From Berkiella_A sp050252335 (GTDB lineage Bacteria > Pseudomonadota > Gammaproteobacteria > Berkiellales > Berkiellaceae): DNA of 7,325 bases. Below the pieces are notes generated by a model. The model made no database searches. It was given only the letters and a program-made list of their open reading frames with translations, and was not told where the DNA came from. Below, in pieces: positions 1 to 5,147 of this stretch; within the stretch, counting starts at the first letter, position 1, and each line of letters starts with the position of its first letter. Both the position numbers and the translations under genes were made by a program. The DNA is taken from positions 1 through 7,325 of the forward strand of contig JBFWLB010000083.1 in assembly GCA_050252335.1 (NCBI GenBank), in the 5' to 3' direction.

Positions 1-144
1 TATTCGGCTGAAATAGTTCAAAACTCTTCCAACCAACATAACGCAGCCTTCACGCAGAACGTTGGTTATGCAGGAAGATTAAACCTTAGTGGCAATTGTC
101 AAACATGGTCTAAATCGCCCGCTTACGTATGTTCCAAACTATAG
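1..144 (+). CDS. 3' end of an unrecognised gene (5' truncated by window edge)
   Basis: A reading frame is open from the first base of the window to a TAG at 142-144, giving 47 C-terminal residues. The peptide is rich in Asn, Gln and Ser, contains two cysteines, and ends in SPAYVCSKL. Composition and codon choice look like protein rather than chance, and the local GC is higher than in the AT-rich DNA to its right. I do not recognise the family. With only the tail visible, neither the function nor the localisation can be inferred. A spurious open frame cannot be excluded at this length. Confidence 0.4.
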   Translation, partial: YSAEIVQNSSNQHNAAFTQNVGYAGRLNLSGNCQTWSKSPAYVCSKL

Positions 145-209
145 GTAAATGTCAATTATTACCGAAATTTAGGAACATTAACTGGACAAATTATAGGCTC
201 TAAATAAAG

Positions 210-338
210 ATGCTAAGAAGATTAGGTGAAACAACAATACTCCCCCCATTCCAGCATGACGGAATAAATTTCATGTTAACGCCAGAACAACAAGCTAGAC
301 GAAGAATAGACACTCTACTCAAGGTTTTAGTTTTATGA
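210..338 (+). pseudogene. Remnant resembling the N-terminus of type I restriction subunit HsdR
   Basis: From the ATG at 273 the frame reads MLTPEQQARRRIDTLLKVLV and stops at 336-338. The motif LTPEQQAR.xID.LL closely resembles the conserved first residues of many HsdR (type I restriction endonuclease) proteins. After about 17 residues the similarity ends and the frame terminates, whereas a real HsdR is around 1000 residues. A GGA about nine bases before the ATG could be a ribosome site. The same frame is open back to an ATG at 210, but that stretch has no recognisable content. I read it as the breakpoint remnant of a lost restriction-modification operon. The match is short, so it remains an inference. 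Confidence 0.4.
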
Positions 339-467
339 AGTAGAGAGAGCATGCTTAAATTTTGGTTCTTCAGCCGCATGTTTTGCAATAGTTCTCTTAA
401 AATCTTCTACAGAACGTTTGCTAGATTTTCTCGTAGCTACCGACTTTCGACGTGTCCTAATTACCAC
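333..467 (-). pseudogene. Short basic ORF resembling the N-terminus of a small antitoxin-like regulator
   Basis: From a GTG at 465-467 the minus strand encodes 44 residues, very rich in Arg and Lys at first, then SVEDFKRTIAKHAAEEPKFK and a stop at 333-335. The pattern DFK.TI...A...P.F..AL resembles the start of short addiction-module antidote / helix-turn-helix regulators, which normally continue for another 40-60 residues. Here the frame stops soon after that motif, so it looks truncated. The purine-rich AGAAGG lies too close to the GTG for a confident start. The frame is open upstream all the way to the TAA of the ATP-grasp gene and is in register with it, so it would be the read-through product of that gene. 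It could also be a genuine small protein of unknown role. Confidence 0.35.
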
Positions 468-524
468 ACCTTCTCGAAAAAACCTATTTGAACACAATAG
501 GTGCCTAGATAATTTATTCTTACT

Positions 525-1625
525 TTAAACTACAGCTTTTTTAAAATGTTCATATATCAACTCATCTTCTTCAATAAGCTTATCATGAGAAGACGAACTT
601 ATTATTTCATCTAACATCAAAGTTTTCTGTTTTATATTTTCATCTTCTTTTACTACATTTGTATCTGAAAGTAGAAACTCACAAAACAAATCTAGCAAAT
701 GTAGCTCTGGTAGTAATTGCTCAATCCACAGAAATTGCCCCATTTCATTTATTTCAAGAAATACATATTCACCATCAGGTGTAACAATAAAATCAAAGCA
801 GCCAAAAACGACTCCTAATTTCTCCATTAAATAAATGCATTTCTTTTCAAGCTCAGAAGGCAACGTAATATGATTCAGCTTAATTTTGGTGTCTTTTTGT
901 AAAACACGCCAATCAATTTCTTCAGAATTATGAATTTGAACGGCAACACACTGCTTACCAAAGAATGTAGCTCTAACCTCATACTGCTTTTGAATTGCAA
1001 TCTGAAAAATTCCTGGCGCCAAAGCCATGCTTTCGTCATCTGCAACCATTTCAGAAGAAATACGAGTTGTATATAAATTAAATGAACCGCTATCTTCTTG
1101 CCAATTTGCAGGAAAAAATGTTTTATATATTATTTCACTTTTTTGATTTTCTTCAAAGAAATTTATTATACAATTACGATCGTTGGTAACAAGAGTATCT
1201 GGTATTGAAAAGCCGATTCGATTAGCCTCACGTAATTGAAAAATTTTAGAATTAGACTTATCAAATGATTCATATGGATTTACCCACTTAGCAGATTCTC
1301 CCAAAGTCAACCAAAGTGACTTCATGAATTGTCTGTTCTCATTCTCAACAAATTCATAATCAAATGGATCAATTTTTTTTAACAAACGAGCAAGTCCTGC
1401 CCGTCTATACCAAACAGTATCTATTTCCAACAAATCAATAAATTGTTGATCATCATATAAAGCTGAATGATATGAATTTGAATTAATTCGTTGAGTTGAT
1501 CTCTGATTAAATAAAAATTCTTCAGGAAACCACCGTATGGGATTGGCCCCCTTTTTACGTAAGCAATCAGAAACTGCTCTAGCATGCGCATCTTGACGAT
1601 CTGTAATAATTAAAACTTTAGGCAT
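525..1625 (-). CDS. MvdD/MvdC-type ATP-grasp ligase (graspetide RiPP maturase)
   Basis: This 366-residue cytoplasmic enzyme should use ATP to activate Asp or Glu side chains of a precursor peptide and join them to Thr/Ser (ester) or Lys (amide), as microviridin ligases do. Visible family marks are an N-terminal MPKVLIITDRQD, VWYRRA at 71-76, the central NSKIFQLREANRIGFSIP region (125-142), Lys168, EVRATFFG at 216-223, DWR at 238-240, Asp278 in GCFDF, and the metal-binding EINEMGQFLWIE at 291-302. The metal ligands (Asp278, Glu291, Asn293) all appear intact, and the length is slightly above the usual 320-340. The acidic tail after about 322 is extra. The start overlaps the last 8 bases of the upstream gene (ATGCCTAA) with only a weak GAG ribosome site, suggesting translational coupling. 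Ester versus amide specificity cannot be told from sequence alone. Confidence 0.9.
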   Translation of the reverse strand: MPKVLIITDRQDAHARAVSDCLRKKGANPIRWFPEEFLFNQRSTQRINSNSYHSALYDDQQFIDLLEIDTVWYRRAGLARLLKKIDPFDYEFVENENRQFMKSLWLTLGESAKWVNPYESFDKSNSKIFQLREANRIGFSIPDTLVTNDRNCIINFFEENQKSEIIYKTFFPANWQEDSGSFNLYTTRISSEMVADDESMALAPGIFQIAIQKQYEVRATFFGKQCVAVQIHNSEEIDWRVLQKDTKIKLNHITLPSELEKKCIYLMEKLGVVFGCFDFIVTPDGEYVFLEINEMGQFLWIEQLLPELHLLDLFCEFLLSDTNVVKEDENIKQKTLMLDEIISSSSHDKLIEEDELIYEHFKKAVV

Positions 1626-2604
1626 CTTTGATTAACTCTAAAACCTGCTTCGCAACGCCTCCCACATCATCAATAATACTCATTTCTGCAATATATGAAA
1701 TATTATTCTTACATTCTTGGTCTATTGCTAAAACAAGATCTGGATGGTGCTTAATAACTTCGCGAATAGAATATAGGGCTTTATTCCTGTCCGAATGTAA
1801 TGGCAACATGGCCATTTTACAGTATGCAGGCATTATATCTCTGAGTGCTGCTTTATCTTTTACTTGGCTCATAAAATGAATATAAGATCTGGCAACATTA
1901 TTTCTAACAGCACTATCAGGATCTTGCAGAAAATCTGCTTTTGCAATATAGCTAAGATTACTGGGATGTTGAGACCAAGAGAGGAGTATTCCAGCCGTTC
2001 TTCTTTCCTCTACATCCTTAGAGAAATGGATAATATTCAATAATTCATGATTATGTTTTTTTGCAAGCACACTCAGCTTCTTTGCAATACCATGCATGAC
2101 AGGATCATCAGAATCGAAGAAACCTTTATCATAAGATTCTTCATACTCTACATGATTGAGCATTAATTCAATACGACGCTCATTAAGTTTTTCGTAAAGA
2201 CTAATTAATTCTTTCGGTAGTTTTTTTACTGCATGCGAAGGCTCTGGAATAACTCTATACCTAATTGGCATGTCTGTAGGAATAATATCTAGCACAAAAT
2301 AAAAATCGCCATTAGAGAGTGCCATATATGAACACTTCATATCGTCAAGAGGGAGTTTGCTTTTAACTTGCTTAATAGTTTCTTCACAGTATTGGTTCGA
2401 CTCTGATAATCTAAAGGCTTCACCAACCTGCATAGTAGAGAGTTTTCTTATCTCTTTGGCCGTATCACGATCGATACCCATCACCTCAATCCCAGCGCAA
2501 GTCACTTCTAATGTATCCAATGAAAAAGATGACTTAACAATTTGTGAATATAAGATGAAAGATACAAGACTGATGTATAAAAATACCTTTTGAAATATTT
2601 TCAT
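1618..2604 (-). CDS. Exported protein with POTRA-like N-domain and HEAT-like repeats
   Basis: The 328-residue product starts with a signal peptide or N-terminal anchor: two lysines, then a hydrophobic stretch at about 7-20. It should therefore face the periplasm. Residues about 30-107 have a POTRA-like pattern: strand-like LEVTCAGIEVMGI, a helix with AKEIRK, GEAF, a helix ending at about 84, then GDFYFVLDII. They contain Cys36, Cys73 and Cys91, which could form a disulfide. After a charged linker, about 165-328 is all-helical with HEAT-like units (EERRTAGILLSW, DPDSAVRNNVARSYIHF, DRNKALYSIREVI), a scaffold that usually binds peptides or proteins. It is the first gene of the operon with the ATP-grasp ligase and overlaps it by 8 bases, so its job is probably tied to the peptide product: chaperone, export helper or protection. 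That role is inference, and the domain calls come from pattern only. Confidence 0.75.
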   Translation of the reverse strand: MKIFQKVFLYISLVSFILYSQIVKSSFSLDTLEVTCAGIEVMGIDRDTAKEIRKLSTMQVGEAFRLSESNQYCEETIKQVKSKLPLDDMKCSYMALSNGDFYFVLDIIPTDMPIRYRVIPEPSHAVKKLPKELISLYEKLNERRIELMLNHVEYEESYDKGFFDSDDPVMHGIAKKLSVLAKKHNHELLNIIHFSKDVEERRTAGILLSWSQHPSNLSYIAKADFLQDPDSAVRNNVARSYIHFMSQVKDKAALRDIMPAYCKMAMLPLHSDRNKALYSIREVIKHHPDLVLAIDQECKNNISYIAEMSIIDDVGGVAKQVLELIKDA

Positions 2605-2628
2605 GATATCTGAATAAACACCTTCTGG

Positions 2629-2656
2629 ATTATATTAGTAATTAAGCGACATTATA
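2629..2656 (-). promoter_or_regulatory. Possible promoter elements for the HEAT/ATP-grasp operon
   Basis: Read on the minus strand, two perfect TATAAT hexamers lie upstream of the 2604 start, at 2651-2656 and 2629-2634. The distal one would leave a leader of about 40 bases containing AGAAGGTG (2619-2626), a somewhat distant ribosome site. Neither has a convincing -35 at 16-18 bases, and the region is AT-rich, so chance matches are likely. Confidence 0.3.
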
Positions 2657-2720
2657 TATCAATAATTTCTCTTCACCATTTTTTTATGGCATACCGCAAA
2701 GCAACATATTAAAATAATTC

Positions 2721-2748
2721 TTGCAAATGTAAAAATAATTTGTATGAT
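2721..2748 (+). promoter_or_regulatory. Sigma-70-type promoter of the graspetide precursor gene
   Basis: TTGCAA (2721-2726) and TATGAT (2743-2748) are separated by 16 bases, a good housekeeping-type promoter. Initiation near 2755 would give a leader of about 65 bases before the ATG at 2821. The -10 box overlaps an in-frame TTG at 2740, which rules that TTG out as the translation start. Confidence 0.6.
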
Positions 2749-2806
2749 ACAACCCTGTCTGAAATTCTAAACTTAACACATCAGAAAAGATGGGTTTGTA
2801 TATTTC

Positions 2807-2813
2807 AAGGAAG
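2807..2813 (+). promoter_or_regulatory. Ribosome binding site fixing the precursor start
   Basis: AAGGAAG sits seven bases before the ATG at 2821, which decides the start in favour of the 55-residue form. The same AAGGAAGTA sequence precedes the second peptide gene at 3110. Confidence 0.7.
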
Positions 2814-2820
2814 TACTCAA

Positions 2821-2988
2821 ATGAAGAAGAAAAACAATCCCCCCCCTCTCAAAAGAGTTTTTGCACGATTAATTAGCCGTGAAATAGCTAGCAACGATTT
2901 AGAGAAAGTCTCTGGTGGCAATAAAAAGGAAAGTGGTTGGTACTGGACTAATACAGAGAAATTCAAAGGCTATGATTGTTGTAAATAA
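2821..2988 (+). CDS. Graspetide (microviridin-like) precursor peptide, 55 residues
   Basis: This is the likely substrate of the divergent ATP-grasp ligase. The lysine-rich start is followed by three prolines (7-9) and KRVFARLISR (11-20). VFARLI at 13-18 closely matches the PFFARFL helix by which microviridin leaders bind their ligases. The leader ends in NDLEKVSGG (25-33), a double-glycine signal for a C39 peptidase/ABC exporter. The predicted 22-residue core (34-55) contains the side chains needed for rings: Ser38, Thr43, Thr45, Lys47 and Lys49 as donors, Glu37, Glu46 and Asp52 as acceptors. Thr45-x-Lys47 recalls the microviridin TxK, but the PSD part is replaced by KGYD. It also has two Trp, two Tyr and a Cys-Cys pair near the end. 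Its own promoter and a strong ribosome site are present. A run of eight C lies just after the start. No database match was possible, so substrate status rests on leader motif and context. Confidence 0.8.
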   Translation: MKKKNNPPPLKRVFARLISREIASNDLEKVSGGNKKESGWYWTNTEKFKGYDCCK

Positions 2989-3109
2989 TTATTCAACATG
3001 AGCATTCTCATCAAGAGTAAATAACTTTTTCACGCTGGGCTTTTAAAGATATTTGTAACATTTGGCCTTACCAATTTTTTATAGTCTAGTTTTAAAATAA
3101 GGAAGTAAA

Positions 3110-3352
3110 ATGAAAATATTAGACCATAAACAAGCTGATTTAATCACTGGTGGATATTGGCAAGCGATTGGAACAGGTATTGCAATTTATACGGCATGGC
3201 CTAGCATTGCAGATTCAACCTCATATTGGGCTAATACTGGTGCAAATTTGGGTGGCTGGATCTATGATACAACACATCCAAATGCTGGTGGAAAAACCCT
3301 CTACACTGCAGAAGATCTAAATTTATCATACATAGTACCACTACCTAATTAG
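3110..3352 (+). CDS. Double-glycine leader peptide, bacteriocin-like (80 residues)
   Basis: The short leader MKILDHKQADLITGG (1-15) has the shape of class II bacteriocin or microcin leaders cleaved after Gly-Gly during export. The predicted mature part (16-80) has no cysteine, is rich in Gly, Ala, Thr and aromatic residues, and contains a hydrophobic stretch (AIGTGIAIYTAWPSIA, 19-34) and GGWIYDTTHPNAGG (48-61). This suggests a membrane-active linear peptide. AAGGAAG four bases before the ATG supports the start. No clear separate promoter is visible in the 121 bases after the graspetide precursor and no strong terminator separates them, so read-through from 2755 is possible. The last four bases overlap the end of the convergent 72-residue membrane protein gene. 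It could instead be a second RiPP substrate or a signal peptide of a secretion system. Confidence 0.7.
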   Translation: MKILDHKQADLITGGYWQAIGTGIAIYTAWPSIADSTSYWANTGANLGGWIYDTTHPNAGGKTLYTAEDLNLSYIVPLPN

Positions 3353-3567
3353 TGAGAAAAATATTCTTTAATATACCAATAAGTAGCTGTATGCAAAACT
3401 AGAAAGCTGTGTAGTAGAAAAATAAAGATCAAACCCTTTTTAAGAATGGCGCTATTCAATCTTTGATCATTATCTGCAAATCCATAAAACCATGGCTTTC
3501 TTTTTTTTGCTATAGTATAAAAAAGTACTAATGGATATATATAATAAATAAAATTCGTTGTACTCAT
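3349..3567 (-). CDS. Small two-helix membrane protein, candidate immunity protein
   Basis: The 72-residue product has hydrophobic segments at about 6-20 and 45-64, separated by a basic, polar loop (KKRKPWFYGFADNDQR), and a short polar tail. This is an inner-membrane hairpin. It lies tail-to-tail with the bacteriocin-like gene, overlapping it by four bases. Small membrane proteins next to membrane-active peptides often give the producer immunity, so that is my best guess; there is no recognised family. The ribosome site is weak (a GAG well upstream), and a run of eight A in the KKRK region is a possible slippage site. A decayed copy of the same pairing downstream (3698-3888) supports it being a real gene that travels with the peptide. 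Confidence 0.5.
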   Translation of the reverse strand: MSTTNFIYYIYPLVLFYTIAKKRKPWFYGFADNDQRLNSAILKKGLIFIFLLHSFLVLHTATYWYIKEYFSH

Positions 3568-3697
3568 GTTAATAAACTCATAAATCTAGGATTAGCTCAA
3601 TTATAAGATAAAAAATAAATAAAGGTAACCATTCACTCTATATTACAGAATAACTTTTTTGGATCACTTTAACAAAAAATATCCCAAAAACTACTAA

Positions 3698-3850
3698 AGT
3701 ACATATCTAATAGGATTGCTGTTGAGTAAACCAATTTTCCTCTCTTGGCATCAAAGGAATAATAATTTAATTTACTTGGGTAGCTGGAACTATGATACCC
3801 CACATTCAGACACTCGCGGGAGATATATAATATCACTACCTCATGAGTAA
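3698..3850 (+). pseudogene. Decayed copy of the bacteriocin-like peptide gene
   Basis: After a TAA at 3695-3697 a plus-strand frame runs to TAA at 3848-3850 without an ATG or a double-glycine leader. Its end reads LGSWNYDTPHSDTRG then YIISLPHE, matching LGGWIYDTTHPNAGG and YIVPLPN of the intact peptide, with the 11 residues between missing. At DNA level, 3776-3807 matches 3248-3279 at 27 of 32 bases. The first half (3698-3775) shows no clear similarity. It is therefore a truncated, internally deleted paralogue, unlikely to be exported. An alternative is a short start-less gene fused to a foreign 5' part. Confidence 0.6.
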
Positions 3851-3888
3851 AAAAATATTAATGGATATATGCAATAGATTTGACTCCT
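3841..3888 (-). pseudogene. Fragment of a second copy of the small membrane protein gene
   Basis: The minus strand encodes SQIYCIYPLIFFYS between two stops. It aligns with TNFIYYIYPLVLFYT, residues 4-18 of the 72-residue membrane protein. At DNA level, 3848-3870 matches 3518-3540 at 21 of 23 bases. The rest of the gene is absent. As in the intact pair, the fragment lies tail-to-tail with its peptide partner. The stretch is AT-rich, so the fragment alone would be weak; the adjacent matching peptide remnant makes it credible. Confidence 0.45.
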
Positions 3889-3922
3889 CTACATATAAGC
3901 TTATATAAAAGAGTCAATTTTT
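3880..3922 (+). terminator. Rho-independent-like terminator downstream of the decayed peptide gene
   Basis: TTGACTC (3880-3886) pairs perfectly with GAGTCAA (3911-3917), and the loop contains the 14-base palindrome ATATAAGCTTATAT (3893-3906). Five T follow on the plus strand. The position, 30 bases after the remnant's stop, suits termination of the plus-strand transcript. The stem is AT-rich, so efficiency is uncertain. It also lies about 65 bases beyond the end of the convergent membrane protein gene, but there is no T run in that direction. Confidence 0.5.
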
Positions 3923-3983
3923 AATGATGGGACTAAGATATTTTTTCAAATACCATTAAAAAACTTAAATATTATAAATTTAT

Positions 3984-4751
3984 TTATCTAGTCCACACAT
4001 CATCTTTTCTCTCTTTAGGCTCAGGATATGGTTTATTCTTTGTTTGCTCATACAAAATAACAGTCAATGATCCAAAATAAATACAAGAAAGAAAATATCC
4101 AAAAACTTGAGAGTCAGAAAATGTATTGAATACATAAATGATAAAATAATAAAGCACTAAATGACAAAATACTTCAATGCCCTTACCTTTCATACGCCTG
4201 TTTGATTCAGATACAGCTTTTCTAAAGCGTAGCTTATCAATGAGTATTATATTCACCACAATATTAAGCCTGAATATTATATAAAATAAAACAACAGAGT
4301 ATAAAAGGGCACCAAAAACATATAAGGAGTTATGATGACCAAGTAGTATTTTTATAAAAATAGGAATCACATAAAAATAAAATGCAAACCAAAAAGCATA
4401 AATTGACAGCTCTTTATATATTTTAAAGTCACACAATAAATCTATTAGTCTAATTTTTTTACCCTGAAATTTCTGATGTCCTATATTTAGAAGTGCCGGA
4501 TATAAAGTTGAACAACCAATCATTGAAAAAAGAATAATCATGATATAAGTATTCCAATTTTCTAATAATTGATTAATATATGTGTTAGTATTTATTCCTA
4601 AATCAAATGCCTTCGGAAAAACCCCATCACCCATCCCACCAATAAACGCCATCACCAATGATAAAAACAGAAAATAACTCAATGGTGGAGTTATTATCTT
4701 GTAAATCCCTTTAAACTGTTCTTTAATATTTTTTATCTTATTCTCATCCAT
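3984..4751 (-). CDS. Integral membrane protein, about six helices, function unknown
   Basis: The 255-residue product has hydrophobic segments at about 22-40, 68-88, 114-137, 143-171, 193-209 and 215-234, a charged N-terminus (MDENKIKNIKEQFKG) and a charged C-tail (PEPKERKDDVWTR), both probably cytoplasmic. The pattern RLNIVVNIILIDKLRFRKAVSESNRRMKGKG before the fifth helix recalls the 'x-AlxxSxxxxkGx' turn of DUF975/YciC-like membrane proteins. I could not assign a family with confidence. AGGGCAG a few bases upstream is an acceptable ribosome site for this ATG. It points towards the peptide region but is separated from it by more than 400 bases of decayed sequence, so a role in peptide export or immunity is only a possibility. 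Confidence 0.7.
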   Translation of the reverse strand: MDENKIKNIKEQFKGIYKIITPPLSYFLFLSLVMAFIGGMGDGVFPKAFDLGINTNTYINQLLENWNTYIMIILFSMIGCSTLYPALLNIGHQKFQGKKIRLIDLLCDFKIYKELSIYAFWFAFYFYVIPIFIKILLGHHNSLYVFGALLYSVVLFYIIFRLNIVVNIILIDKLRFRKAVSESNRRMKGKGIEVFCHLVLYYFIIYVFNTFSDSQVFGYFLSCIYFGSLTVILYEQTKNKPYPEPKERKDDVWTR

Positions 4752-5040
4752 ATTACTGCCCTATTTTCTATATTTAATTTCCAACGTGACAGATGAACAT
4801 TTCATCGGTTTTACGCTTAAAAATTTATTGACACATTGATAGATTAAATCTGATGTTTTCGTCAAAATACGATATAGCGGCAATCTACATTTCCTAAGAC
4901 ACCTTGTCAATAATGTCCATAGAGACTTGTGTATGCACGAATAATTATACATTACAATCAAAAAACTATTGCGATTTCATTGACAGGAAAGTGAATTGAA
5001 GGTTACATCGAAAAATCGGGCAAGGGTTACTCATCATATT
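4752..5040. other. Intergenic stretch without a recognised gene
   Basis: The gap between the membrane protein and the kinase-like gene is 396 bases. Its right part holds the palindromes listed separately. In this left part I see only short open frames without a convincing ribosome site or recognisable product, and no strong promoter pair. The promoter for the membrane protein gene is presumably here but is not clear. Confidence 0.5.
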
Positions 5041-5042
5041 TA

Positions 5043-5087
5043 ACCCTCACCTGGCTTTCAGCCATCCTCTCCCAAAATTGGTAGAGG
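5043..5087. repeat. REP-like palindromic element (degenerate)
   Basis: ACCCTCACCTGGCTTTCAGC starts a pair of adjacent inverted repeats: TGGCT/AGCCA (5052-5056 with 5060-5064) and CCTCTCCC/GGTAGAGG (5066-5073 with 5080-5087, one mismatch). The 'ccctcacc-palindrome-cctctccc-...-agagg' layout is typical of dispersed intergenic REP/BIME-like repeats. This copy looks worn. Confidence 0.45.
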
Positions 5088-5093
5088 CATTAT

Positions 5094-5111
5094 GATTCGC
5101 TTTCGCGAATC
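5094..5111 (-). repeat. Perfect 7-bp hairpin with a GAAA loop on the minus strand
   Basis: GATTCGC and GCGAATC flank a four-base loop that reads GAAA on the minus strand, a stable GNRA tetraloop. It lies beyond the terminator candidate of the kinase-like gene and may stabilise transcript ends or belong to the neighbouring REP-like element. Confidence 0.45.
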
Positions 5112-5139
5112 GAAAACGCTGTAATAAAAATTTTACAGC
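5112..5139 (-). terminator. Terminator candidate for the kinase-like gene
   Basis: Nine bases past the stop at 5148, the minus strand forms GCTGTAA/TTACAGC (7 bp, 8-base loop) followed by GTTTTC. The stem is modest and the T run short and interrupted, so termination may be partial or may combine with the GAAA-loop hairpin just beyond. Confidence 0.4.
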
Positions 5140-5147
5140 CAATTAAA

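Noticed and set aside
200..388. 62-residue minus-strand ORF
   Set aside because: No recognisable product, and it overlaps the two better-supported remnants in other frames.
1628..1879. Plus-strand ORF opposite the HEAT-like gene
   Set aside because: Antisense shadow of a well-supported coding region; the same applies to 2357-2593.
2740..2820. A longer precursor starting at a TTG at 2740 (82 residues)
   Set aside because: The TTG lies in the -10 box of the promoter and has no ribosome site; the ATG at 2821 has a strong one.
2998..3011. Small hairpin ATGAG-CATT-CTCAT after the precursor gene
   Set aside because: Only 5 bp and no T run directly after it; too weak to call a terminator.
4761..4961. 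66-residue minus-strand ORF upstream of the membrane protein
   Set aside because: Weak ribosome site and Cys/Lys/Leu-rich composition with no recognisable pattern. The plus strand here also has suggestive codons (VFVKIRYSGNLHFLRHLVNN) but is broken by two stops and unrecognised.
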